Positions 1 to 6,486 of a DNA stretch of 8,017 bases are shown piece after piece. Location of the stretch: assembly GCA_026991065.1 (NCBI GenBank), contig JALXCG010000505.1:1-8017 (forward strand), given 5' to 3'. How positions within the stretch are numbered: position 1 is the first letter of the stretch; each line of letters opens with the position of its first letter. Under the pieces are notes generated by a model. The model was given only the letters and a program-made list of their open reading frames with translations. It had not been told where the DNA came from and searched no databases. The stretch is from Gemmatimonadota bacterium. GTDB taxonomy: Bacteria; GCA-2686955. Made by a program: the position numbers and the translations under genes.

Positions 1-1
1 C

Positions 2-94
2 TATCTGGTGGTGGGGCGCCCGATTCTGCAGGCGCGGGAGCAGCGCGCGGCGGCGCTGGCCATCGTCGCGGAGATGCGGGCGGCGGAAGACTGA
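2..94 (+). CDS. pyrF: Orotidine 5'-phosphate decarboxylase, C-terminal 30 residues (partial)
   Basis: The open frame entering from the left edge ends at TGA 92-94 and encodes 30 residues beginning YLVVGRPILQA. This matches the C-terminal phosphate-binding segment of OMP decarboxylase, where a [YF]-[LIM]-V-[VI]-G-R-[PS]-I motif precedes the last helix; the Arg contacts the substrate phosphate in the known family. The enzyme decarboxylates OMP to UMP, the last step of de novo pyrimidine synthesis, in the cytoplasm. Everything upstream, including the catalytic Lys/Asp residues, lies outside the window. The tail is Ala/Arg-rich and slightly extended. The next gene starts 127 bp downstream, so a shared transcript is possible but not shown. 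Identification rests on one short motif, though a very characteristic one. Confidence 0.82.
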   Translation, partial: YLVVGRPILQAREQRAAALAIVAEMRAAED

Positions 95-159
95 CCGTTT
101 TCGCGGGCGTAGCGGCCGGGGCGGCGGAGGAAGAATTGGTACGGGGTCGTGGTTGGCTC

Positions 160-168
160 TGGTAAGAT
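160..168 (+). promoter_or_regulatory. Candidate extended -10 promoter for the ugd operon
   Basis: TGGTAAGAT at 160-168 has the extended -10 form TGn followed by a hexamer matching TATAAT at 4 of 6 places. It sits in the least GC-rich part of the 127-bp gap between pyrF and ugd. A TTGGTA at 136-141 resembles a -35 but the spacer is 21 bp, too long, so recognition would depend on the extended -10. Transcription would begin near 175, giving a leader of about 47 nt. This is weak, pattern-only evidence. Confidence 0.3.
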
Positions 169-221
169 TCTTAGCTTTGTTACCCGGGTCTGCTTAAACA
201 CCGTTTTCGGAGCAAATACCG

Positions 222-1544
222 ATGAAAAAAATCTGCGTTGTCGGCGCTGGCTATGTCGGCCTGGTCACCGCCACCTGCCTGGCTGATCTGGGCAACCAAG
301 TGATCTGCGTCGAGAGCGATGAGGCGAAACTCCAGGGGCTGCGCGAAGGCGTCATGCCGATCTTCGAGCCGGGCCTGGCCGAACTGGTGGAACGCAACCG
401 GGCCGAGGATCGTTTGCGCTTCACCCGGTCGATGCGCGAGGGGGTGCAGGCATCGGACGTGATCTTTGTCGCGGTCGGAACGCCGCCGAAAGAGGGTGGC
501 GGGGTCGACCTGCGCCATGTCGAGGCGGTTGCCAACGAGATCGCCGAGCACATGAACGGTTACAAGGTGATCGTCAACAAAAGCACAGTGCCGGCGGGAA
601 CCGGGGCCTGGATGGATGAGCTGATCCGCAAGAAGCAGCGGGAGGAGTACGATTTCGCCATCGTCTCCAATCCCGAGTTTCTGCGCGAAGGCTCGGCGAT
701 CGCGGATTTCAAGGCGCCGGATCGGATTGTTCTCGGTTGTGCTTCGCAGCGCGCGCTGGACATCATGCGCCACATCTATGAGCCGCTGGCGACGCCGCCC
801 ATGGAAACCCCGATCATCTCCACCAACGTGGAAACGGCGGAGATGATCAAATACGCGTCGAACGCTTTTCTCGCCACCAAGATCAGTTTTATCAACGAGA
901 TCGCCAATGTTTGCGAGCGCGTGGGGGCGGATATCGACACGGTGGCCAAGGGGATGGGGATGGACGCCCGCATCGGCCCGCGCTTTCTCCACGCCGGGAT
1001 CGGTTACGGCGGTTCCTGTTTTCCGAAAGACACCGAGGGGCTGCTGCACATCGCCAAGTCGGTCAACTACGACCTCAAGATTGTCAGCGCGGTGGTCGCG
1101 GTGAACGAGGCGCAGCCACTGCGCGTGATGCACAAGCTGCGGCGCGTTCTGGGGGATCTGAAGGGGCGCACAATCGGCTTGCTGGGGCTCTCCTTCAAAC
1201 CCAACACCGATGATCTTCGCGAGGCGCCCTCCGAGCGCATCGTGAAGGCGCTGGTCGAAGCCGGGGCCACGGTGCGCGCCTACGATCCGGTCGCCGGGCG
1301 CGAGGCGTTGGCGGCGGGCTGGGAGCTGGTGCTCTGCCGCAGCCCCTACGAGACGGTGGAGGGGTGTGATGCCGCGATTGTGGTGACCGAGTGGGACGCT
1401 TTTAAGGAGCTGGACATGGAGCGGTTGCGTGAGGTGATGCGCGCGCCGGTCATTATCGATGGCCGCAACCTTTACGATCCCGCCAAGTTGCGTGACGCGG
1501 GATTCCACTACGATGCGTTTGGTCGCGGAGGTTCCACAGCATGA
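222..1544 (+). CDS. ugd: UDP-glucose 6-dehydrogenase
   Basis: A 440-aa cytoplasmic enzyme that oxidises UDP-glucose to UDP-glucuronate with two NAD+, supplying acidic sugar for capsule or exopolysaccharide. The N-terminal Rossmann domain carries GAGYVGLV (residues 8-15). Substrate and catalytic motifs follow in family order: PEFLREG (151-157), MIKYASNAF with Lys210 and Asn214, and GIGYGGSCFPKD (259-270) with the thiohydrolase nucleophile Cys266. The C-terminal nucleotide-binding domain contains FKPNTDDLREAPS (325-337). Length and motif order are normal for bacterial UDP-glucose/GDP-mannose dehydrogenases; the motif set favours UDP-glucose over GDP-mannose, though related UDP-sugar dehydrogenases cannot be fully excluded. 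The ATG at 222 is preceded by GGAG at 209-212, a 9-nt spacer. It is first in an operon with a sugar nucleotidyltransferase and a polysaccharide exporter. Confidence 0.95.
   Translation: MKKICVVGAGYVGLVTATCLADLGNQVICVESDEAKLQGLREGVMPIFEPGLAELVERNRAEDRLRFTRSMREGVQASDVIFVAVGTPPKEGGGVDLRHVEAVANEIAEHMNGYKVIVNKSTVPAGTGAWMDELIRKKQREEYDFAIVSNPEFLREGSAIADFKAPDRIVLGCASQRALDIMRHIYEPLATPPMETPIISTNVETAEMIKYASNAFLATKISFINEIANVCERVGADIDTVAKGMGMDARIGPRFLHAGIGYGGSCFPKDTEGLLHIAKSVNYDLKIVSAVVAVNEAQPLRVMHKLRRVLGDLKGRTIGLLGLSFKPNTDDLREAPSERIVKALVEAGATVRAYDPVAGREALAAGWELVLCRSPYETVEGCDAAIVVTEWDAFKELDMERLREVMRAPVIIDGRNLYDPAKLRDAGFHYDAFGRGGSTA
1527..1531 (+). promoter_or_regulatory. Ribosome binding site of the nucleotidyltransferase gene, inside ugd
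   Basis: GGAGG lies 9 nt upstream of the ATG at 1541, within the last codons of ugd. With the ATGA stop/start overlap at 1541-1544 it fixes the start of the downstream gene and suggests translational coupling. Confidence 0.75.
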
Positions 1545-2290
1545 AAGGTGTGATTCTGGCGGGGGGCCTGGGCTCCCGGTTGCTGCCTCTGACCCGCGTG
1601 ACCAACAAGCATCTGCTGCCGGTCTATGACAAGCCGATGATCTTCTATCCGATCGAGGCGCTGGTGGATGCCGGGATCGAGGAGATTCTGATTGTCACCG
1701 GTGGTGATTCGGCCGGTGATTTCCTGAAACTGCTGCGCAACGGAAAGGACTTCGGACTCAAGCGGATGCACTATGCGTATCAGGAGGGCGAGGGCGGGAT
1801 CGCCGATGCGCTGGCGCTGGCCGAGGACTTCGCCGAAGGTCAGCCGATCGCGGTGATTCTCGGCGACAACATTGTCGAGAAGGGGATCGCCACGGCGGTT
1901 GCGCAGTTCCGGGCCAATCCGGTGGGCGCGCAGATCCTGCTCAAAGAGGTGCATGATCCGCAGCGTTTCGGCGTGCCGGAGATCGAAGGCGAACGCATTG
2001 TGCGGATCATCGAGAAACCGCTTGATCCACCCTCCAACTACGCGGTGATCGGTGTCTATATGTATGACGCCAGCGTGTTCTCCATCATCGACGGGCTCGA
2101 GCCTTCGGCGCGGGGCGAGCTGGAGATTACCGATGTCAACAACTACTACATCGGGCAGGGCACGATGCGCTATTCGATCCTCGATGGTTGGTGGACCGAC
2201 GCGGGAACTTTCGATTCGCTCCTGCGCGCCACCAATCTGGTTGCCAAGGCTCGGGGGGGTGGTGCCGGGGGAAGCGGCGAGACGGGTTGA
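1541..2290 (+). CDS. rmlA: Short-type sugar-1-phosphate nucleotidyltransferase (glucose-1-phosphate thymidylyltransferase-like)
   Basis: A 249-aa nucleotidyltransferase that most likely joins glucose-1-phosphate and dTTP to give dTDP-glucose and pyrophosphate. The signature LAGGLGSRLLPLT (6-18) is followed by Lys23 and LLPVYDKPMIFYP (25-37), typical of RmlA. GDN at 108-110 supplies the metal-binding Asp109, EKP is at 158-160, and WWTDAGT (217-223) gives the second metal Asp220. Classical RmlA is about 290 aa; this is the short form lacking the C-terminal helical domain, whose nucleotide specificity is less well fixed. Ser12 replaces the usual Thr in G-T-R-L. The Gly-rich tail (238-249) is encoded across a run of seven G (2253-2259) and is probably unstructured. 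The gene overlaps ugd by 4 bp (ATGA) and ends 42 bp before the exporter gene. No rmlB, rmlC or rmlD is visible, so the fate of the product is unknown. Confidence 0.88.
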   Translation: MKGVILAGGLGSRLLPLTRVTNKHLLPVYDKPMIFYPIEALVDAGIEEILIVTGGDSAGDFLKLLRNGKDFGLKRMHYAYQEGEGGIADALALAEDFAEGQPIAVILGDNIVEKGIATAVAQFRANPVGAQILLKEVHDPQRFGVPEIEGERIVRIIEKPLDPPSNYAVIGVYMYDASVFSIIDGLEPSARGELEITDVNNYYIGQGTMRYSILDGWWTDAGTFDSLLRATNLVAKARGGGAGGSGETG

Positions 2291-2332
2291 GCGGCGGAGT
2301 TCTCCGGCCATTGCCGAGGAAGTGAGTCTGGT

Positions 2333-4111
2333 ATGCGCATGCGGCGCACAATCGGTCAGGTTGTCTTTTGTGTGAGCTTGATGAGCGCAGTGACCGCTGC
2401 CGCGGCGGCCGCCGCGGTTCCGTCTCTGCTGGATCCGGGGGGGGCATTGCAGCCGTTCACCGGGCCGGTGGATGCGACGCTGGGCCGTCCGGAGCCGACC
2501 ACGCTGGCGGCGGGGCCGGTGGATGCCGAGACCTATGTGCTGGGGCCGGGCGACCAGTTGGAGATCCTGATTCTCGGCGAGGTCGAGGAGCGCCGTTTCG
2601 AGTGGGTGGGGTCCGATGGCGCTCTGACCGTTTCACCGGCCGGCGCGATTGATGTGGCGGGCATCACGTTGGCTGCCGCGCAGCAGGAGGTGGCGCGGAT
2701 CCTGGAGCGCTATTACCGCGGTGCCCGGGTGCAGGTGCGATTGCGCAATCTGCGGACTTTTCGCGTGCGGGTGGTGGGCGCGATCGACCATCCCGGGGAG
2801 TACTGGGCGACCCCGTTGACCCACGCGGCGGATCTGCTGGCCGAGGCGGAAGGGCGGGCCACGGTTGGCGCCAATGGTCTGCGGGTGGCGCTGCCTCCGA
2901 CTCAGGAGAGTTCAACGGCGGCCCGTCTGCGCAATGCGGCCGCGTCGGAGGCGGGTACGGCGTCGGCGCGCGCGGCCACTGCCGGCAGCGCGGCGGGCAG
3001 AGCGAGTGGAGGCACGACGGCGGTTGAGATCCCGGCGGAACCGGCGATGGCGCCGCCGATGCACCGGCGGGTGCTGCTGCTGCGCGCCGGCGAAGAGCCG
3101 CTGGCCTTCGATCTGGCGGCGGTTCGTTTGGGTTGGCCGGGGGCGGTGGATCCTCTGCTGCGCGGTGGTGATGTTCTTTCGGTGCCGACTCAGCGGGATT
3201 TCGCGCGGGTCGAGGGGGAGGTCTTCATGCCCGGCGAGGTCGAGGTTCTGCCGGGCGACACCGCCGCCGATTTGATCCAGGTGGCCGGCGGGGCGCGACC
3301 GGGTGCGTCCGATTATGTTCTGGTCAAGAGTGGCCCGGAGCGGGGTGTCGAGGGGGGGCGGGTACTCTCCAATCGCGCGCGCGCCGCGCTGGTGCCGGTG
3401 GGTGCCGGCGACGTGGTCTATGTGCCGGGTGATGGCGCGCGGACTCAGGGGAGCGAAGTGACGATCGAGGGCGCGGTTCTTTTCCCCGGTCCCTATCCGC
3501 TGCTTTCCGGTACCGATACGCTGCGCGACCTGTTGCTGCTGGCGGGTGGTTTCACCACCGCGGCGGAGCCCGGCGAGGTCTACATTCTGCGCGAAGATCG
3601 GCAGCGCTTTGACCCGGATCCCGGTGCGTTTTCGGCGGCGCACACCACGCCCAACGTGCTCGATGAAGAGGATGTCGAGTATATGCTGCAGCGGCGTTTT
3701 CTCGGCAAGAGAGTGGTGCGTGCCGACCTGCGGGATCTGGATGCGCCGGCTCTGAATCCGCTGCTGCGTCCGGGCGACGTGATTCATGTGCCGCGTGCCG
3801 ATGACATGGTCTATGTGGCCGGCGCGGTCGCCAATCCGGGGGGATTCGCGCGCGTCGAAGGGGCCGATTTCGATTACTACGTGGAGCGCGCCGGCGGCCG
3901 GACGGGGCAGGCGGATTGGCGCCACCGGCGGCTGATCTCCGGGGCTACCGGGCAGTGGCGGCACGCCGGATCGGTGCGCGAGATTCACGCCGGTGACACC
4001 CTGTGGATTCCGGCCCGCAAGGAGCGTGACTGGTGGGAGACGTTCCGCGAAGGCGTGGCGGTTGTGGCGCAGATCGCGACGATCTATCTGGTGATCGATC
4101 GCTCCCGCTAG
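2333..4111 (+). CDS. Polysaccharide export protein with multiple SLBB domains (Wza/OPX-like)
   Basis: A 592-aa exported protein expected to form or line the outer-membrane/periplasmic channel that passes capsule or exopolysaccharide. Residues 1-28 are a signal peptide with an Ala-rich end and no lipobox; the only early Cys (13) is inside the hydrophobic stretch. YVLGPGDQLEI (68-78) opens the polysaccharide-export (PES) domain, to about 141. SLBB-like units begin near 143 (VRVVGAIDHPGEY), 291 (ARVEGEVFMPGEV), 375 (VTIEGAVLFPGPY) and 492 (MVYVAGAVANPGGF), three closing on PGD/GGD-V-x-x-VP strands (279-285, 480-487; GDVVYVP 359-365). The first SLBB seems split by an Ala/Ser/Gly-rich low-complexity stretch (about 191-240). 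The end, WWETFREGVAVVAQIATIYLVID split over 567-589, is a hydrophobic or amphipathic helix like the membrane-spanning helix that ends OPX proteins. At 592 aa it is longer than Wza (379 aa). The ATG at 2333 follows GAGGA (2316-2320); ATG 2339 is an alternative. Confidence 0.9.
   Translation: MRMRRTIGQVVFCVSLMSAVTAAAAAAAVPSLLDPGGALQPFTGPVDATLGRPEPTTLAAGPVDAETYVLGPGDQLEILILGEVEERRFEWVGSDGALTVSPAGAIDVAGITLAAAQQEVARILERYYRGARVQVRLRNLRTFRVRVVGAIDHPGEYWATPLTHAADLLAEAEGRATVGANGLRVALPPTQESSTAARLRNAAASEAGTASARAATAGSAAGRASGGTTAVEIPAEPAMAPPMHRRVLLLRAGEEPLAFDLAAVRLGWPGAVDPLLRGGDVLSVPTQRDFARVEGEVFMPGEVEVLPGDTAADLIQVAGGARPGASDYVLVKSGPERGVEGGRVLSNRARAALVPVGAGDVVYVPGDGARTQGSEVTIEGAVLFPGPYPLLSGTDTLRDLLLLAGGFTTAAEPGEVYILREDRQRFDPDPGAFSAAHTTPNVLDEEDVEYMLQRRFLGKRVVRADLRDLDAPALNPLLRPGDVIHVPRADDMVYVAGAVANPGGFARVEGADFDYYVERAGGRTGQADWRHRRLISGATGQWRHAGSVREIHAGDTLWIPARKERDWWETFREGVAVVAQIATIYLVIDRSR
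2437..2444 (+). repeat. Run of eight G in the early coding part of the export gene
   Basis: Eight consecutive G encode Pro-Gly-Gly at residues 34-37 of the export protein, just after the signal peptide. A one-base change would truncate or alter the protein. Further runs of seven G occur at 2253-2259, 3352-3358 and 7732-7738. In a GC-rich genome such runs may be incidental. The frame is intact as given. Confidence 0.9.
4108..4111. other. CTAG shared by two convergent stop codons
   Basis: Bases 4109-4111 are the TAG stop of the forward export gene, and 4108-4110 read in reverse are the TAG stop of the lipoprotein gene. The two genes therefore end tail-to-tail with a 4-bp overlap and no space between them for a conventional terminator; any terminator must lie inside the opposite gene. 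Confidence 0.95.
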
Positions 4112-5229
4112 GAGCCTTCGACCCGATCCAGGATCGCCAGGCCGGCGGAGGTGGCGATGTAGGCCCAGTTGCCGTCCGGGTCGAAGGCGACGGCGGTGGT
4201 GGCTGCGGCCGGCAGGCCCGCCGAGAGGTCGTAGCGGGCCATCTCCCGCAGTGTGTCACGCGCCAGAACCGAGACGCCGGCTCCGGTGGCGACCCAGGCA
4301 AAGCCGAGTGGCCCGAAGGTCACGTGATTGACATTGGGGCTCGCCAGAGTGGGGGCGCGGGTGAAGAGTCCGTCGCGAATGACGATCAGGCCGTCGTTGG
4401 TGGCGACCCAAACGGCGCCATCGGCATCGCGCGTCAGGTGTTGAAAGGTGGTGGAGGTCAGAGCGGGGTTGTCTCCGGGAAGGAAGGCGGTCCATTCATC
4501 ATCGGCGGGGTCGGCCGGTGTGCCGCCGTCGTCCCAGCGATGCAGGCCATCTTCGCGGACTCCGACCCAGCGCACCCCGGCGAGTGCTTCGCTGATGCCG
4601 CCGATCCAGCCGTCGGTCTCGAAGGCGCCGGAGCCCAGACTCATGGTGGAGTTGCTTTCGGTCCAGTGGATGCAGGGATCCTGCGGGAAGGAGGGCGGGA
4701 TGCGCAGGAGACCATCGGCGTGCGCCAGGCCGACCAGCAGGCCGCCGCCCGGGTCATCGCCGCGTACCGTGGTGACGAAGGTCGACGGGAGACACCCCTC
4801 CGCGCCGGTGAAGACGCTCCAGGCAGCCAGCGATTCCAGGTCGTCCAGGCGGGCGACCCCCTTGAACCAGGAGGCAAAGAGCGGGTGGCCGGCGGTGTCG
4901 GTGTCGAGCTGGGCGCGGTCGGAGCCGAGGCGGATCGGCGCGTCGAGCCGCTCCTCGGTGGCGTCGGGGGTTACGCGATAGCCCTGGCCGCGGTGTTCAG
5001 AGACGAACGCGTTGCCGGCCGGGTCGCTGACCACGCCATCCAGATTGCGCCCCGCCAGGGCGGTGGCGCGGTAGAGAAACTGGGCTGGAGCCGCGGGTGG
5101 GGGCGGCGCGCTGCTGCTTTTGCAGCCCGCCGTGCCCAGCAGGCCGAGGGCAAGCGGGAGGGCGACCACCGGGAGCGGAGCGCGGCGGATGTTGTGACTG
5201 GGGGCGCGGTGTCCAGAGGGAGGGAGCAT
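4108..5229 (-). CDS. Lipoprotein with seven-bladed beta-propeller-like repeats, function unknown
   Basis: A 373-aa protein read on the reverse strand. Residues 1-35 form a lipoprotein signal peptide: Arg15-Arg16, a hydrophobic stretch (17-31) and LGTAGC with the probable lipidated Cys36, then a Ser/Pro/Ala-rich tether (38-49). The rest repeats a unit of the type [AG]-x-x-[FWL]-V-[AS/G]-x-x-x-x-G-[LV]-x-x-[LI], centred near residues 75, 118, 166, 221, 275, 313 and 359. Clear copies are VWVATNDGLIVI (273-284) and WVATGAGVSVL (312-322). This resembles the two-component-regulator propeller (Reg_prop) repeats, and seven copies fit one closed seven-bladed ring. No catalytic domain is visible, so a binding or scaffold role at a membrane surface is inference. 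The ATG at 5229 was chosen because it puts the signal peptide at the N-terminus; no strong Shine-Dalgarno precedes it. The frame stays open upstream to 5595 but that part looks non-coding. It converges on the export operon and diverges from the phosphoesterase. Confidence 0.82.
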   Translation of the reverse strand: MLPPSGHRAPSHNIRRAPLPVVALPLALGLLGTAGCKSSSAPPPPAAPAQFLYRATALAGRNLDGVVSDPAGNAFVSEHRGQGYRVTPDATEERLDAPIRLGSDRAQLDTDTAGHPLFASWFKGVARLDDLESLAAWSVFTGAEGCLPSTFVTTVRGDDPGGGLLVGLAHADGLLRIPPSFPQDPCIHWTESNSTMSLGSGAFETDGWIGGISEALAGVRWVGVREDGLHRWDDGGTPADPADDEWTAFLPGDNPALTSTTFQHLTRDADGAVWVATNDGLIVIRDGLFTRAPTLASPNVNHVTFGPLGFAWVATGAGVSVLARDTLREMARYDLSAGLPAAATTAVAFDPDGNWAYIATSAGLAILDRVEGS

Positions 5230-5296
5230 GGCGATCGATTCGTCGTCGGGGTGCGGGGAGAGAAAGGGAGTGCCGGTGCGGCGTGCAAGGCAGCCC

Positions 5297-5305
5297 AATT
5301 TATCA
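5297..5305 (-). promoter_or_regulatory. Candidate extended -10 promoter for the lipoprotein gene
   Basis: On the reverse strand 5305-5297 reads TGATAAATT, an extended -10 form (TGn plus a hexamer matching TATAAT at 4 of 6). It is an AT-rich island in otherwise GC-rich DNA of the divergent gap 5230-5425 and would start transcription near 5290, about 60 nt before the lipoprotein ATG. No good -35 is seen. I found no convincing promoter for the rightward gene in this gap. Confidence 0.3.
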
Positions 5306-5425
5306 CACTGCGGGGATCCCGGGAGGTTTGGGCGCGTCGCGGATCGCGGCGATCGCGGTCGATTGCAAATGACCCGGGTGATCTCCACAGTGGGGCCGGC
5401 GGCCGGTTTGGCCGATGAGATGAGC

Positions 5426-6433
5426 ATGATGGATATTCTTTCGCCAATGAACATCGCTTTGGAGATTCTGCTGGTGACCGGCGGCGCCGCCGCAATCGGT
5501 GCTGTGCTGATTCTCGGCTGGGGTGTGCTGGTGGAGCGCCACTGGTGGCAGGAGACCCGGCAGCGCGTGGACTGCCGGAGCCCCGGGCAGTCCACCGCCG
5601 GCAGCGGCCGGGTGCGGATTGTGCTGCTCTCCGACTTTCATCTGCAGCGGGGAGCCCGCCTGGATCCTGCTCTGGTGGCGCGGGTGAACGCGTTGCAAGC
5701 GGATCTGCTGCTCCTGGCGGGAGATTTCATCGACGATGATCGCGGGATCGCCGCCTGTGGGGCGGCGCTGGGCGGATTGCGCGCGCGCTGTGGTGCCTTC
5801 GCGGTGCTCGGCAATCATGACCATCTGCGTTATGGCGTGAGAGACATGTTTCGCAACGACCATACGCCCGCGGGGCGCAACAACGTTGCGGCGCTGGTGC
5901 GCGCGCTGGGCGAGGTCGGGATCCGGGTGTTGGTCAACGAGAGTGTGCGCATCCGCGTGGGCGCGGTGTCGGTCCACCTGCTGGGCCTGGGGGATCAACT
6001 GGCCGGTGCGCTCGATCTGCCACGGGCGCGGGCACGGTTTCGCAACGGCGCGCGAATTGTCGGGCCGCGGATCGTGCTCGGGCACTCGGCACCGCCGCTG
6101 GAGGAGTTTGAACCGGATCATCGCACCATCGGCCTGGCGGGACACACCCACGGGGGGCAGATCCGGATTCCCCGGTTCAGCGACTGGTGGCTGAAGCGGC
6201 GTCTGCAACTGGATCATCTGCGCGGCTGGCGCGAGTCTGCTCACGGCGGGCGGGTCTACGTCAATCGCGGCATCGGCACCTCGCGGCTGCTGCCGATCCG
6301 GGTGAACGCCCGCCCGGAGCTTGCAGTCTTCGATCTGGTGGCCGATGCTTGCCCATCCCGGTCGCGGAGTGAGGCGTGGGCAGAGGAGCGCAGTCCCGCA
6401 CTTGCGGCGGAAGATTCCGCGCCGGTCGCGTAG
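5426..6433 (+). CDS. Membrane-anchored calcineurin-like metallophosphoesterase (YaeI/LpxG-like)
   Basis: A 335-aa (from this start) di-metal phosphoesterase. A single N-terminal hydrophobic helix (about residues 12-33) should anchor it to the inner membrane. All family motifs are present in order: SDFH (Asp70, His72), GDFIDD (Asp100), GNHD (Asn130, His131), GHSAP (His220) and GHTHGGQ (His240, His242). The GHTHGGQ form and the N-terminal helix place it nearest the YaeI/YkuE branch, which includes chlamydial LpxG, a UDP-2,3-diacylglucosamine hydrolase of lipid A synthesis. The substrate here cannot be told from sequence. A C-terminal tail of about 30 residues (from 307) is Ser/Glu/Ala-rich and probably disordered. 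The start is uncertain: ATGs at 5420, 5426, 5429 and 5447 all sit just before the helix; 5426 was chosen for GATGAG 6 nt upstream. An in-frame ATG at 5228 would add 66 unconvincing residues. The ABC gene follows 53 bp downstream on the same strand. Confidence 0.85.
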   Translation: MMDILSPMNIALEILLVTGGAAAIGAVLILGWGVLVERHWWQETRQRVDCRSPGQSTAGSGRVRIVLLSDFHLQRGARLDPALVARVNALQADLLLLAGDFIDDDRGIAACGAALGGLRARCGAFAVLGNHDHLRYGVRDMFRNDHTPAGRNNVAALVRALGEVGIRVLVNESVRIRVGAVSVHLLGLGDQLAGALDLPRARARFRNGARIVGPRIVLGHSAPPLEEFEPDHRTIGLAGHTHGGQIRIPRFSDWWLKRRLQLDHLRGWRESAHGGRVYVNRGIGTSRLLPIRVNARPELAVFDLVADACPSRSRSEAWAEERSPALAAEDSAPVA

Positions 6434-6486
6434 ACTACCAGGCAGCGCTCCTCCGCCTGGGGGCAACTTCGTACCCTGGATCTCCG

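Noticed and set aside
137-158. Possible sigma-54 site (TGGTAC followed by TTGGCT)
   Set aside because: The GC element at -12 is not at the required spacing.
180-1508. A 442-codon reverse-strand open frame opposite ugd
   Set aside because: It is His/Arg/Asp-rich with no domain, and lies fully antisense to a gene with intact catalytic motifs.
2912-3988. A 358-codon reverse-strand open frame opposite the SLBB exporter
   Set aside because: Composition is Arg/His/Gln-rich and without motifs; the forward frame has PES and SLBB signatures.
5340-5366. Cluster of GATCGCGG-like words in the divergent gap
   Set aside because: The copies are short, irregular and common in GC-rich DNA; no regular spacing that would suggest an operator.
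4033-5418. A 461-codon open frame on the forward strand opposite the lipoprotein gene
   Set aside because: Its translation is Gly/Ala/Arg-rich with no recognisable motif, while the opposite strand gives a clean lipoprotein signal and repeats. It is a GC-rich shadow frame.
5228-5425. N-terminal extension of the phosphoesterase from ATG 5228, sharing CATG with the lipoprotein start
   Set aside because: The extra 66 residues are charged, low-similarity sequence ahead of a normal N-terminal anchor, and would leave no promoter space between divergent genes.
6438-6460. Inverted repeat CCAGGC...GCCTGG after the phosphoesterase stop
   Set aside because: The stem is only 6 bp with an 11-nt loop and no T-run follows, so it is not a convincing terminator.
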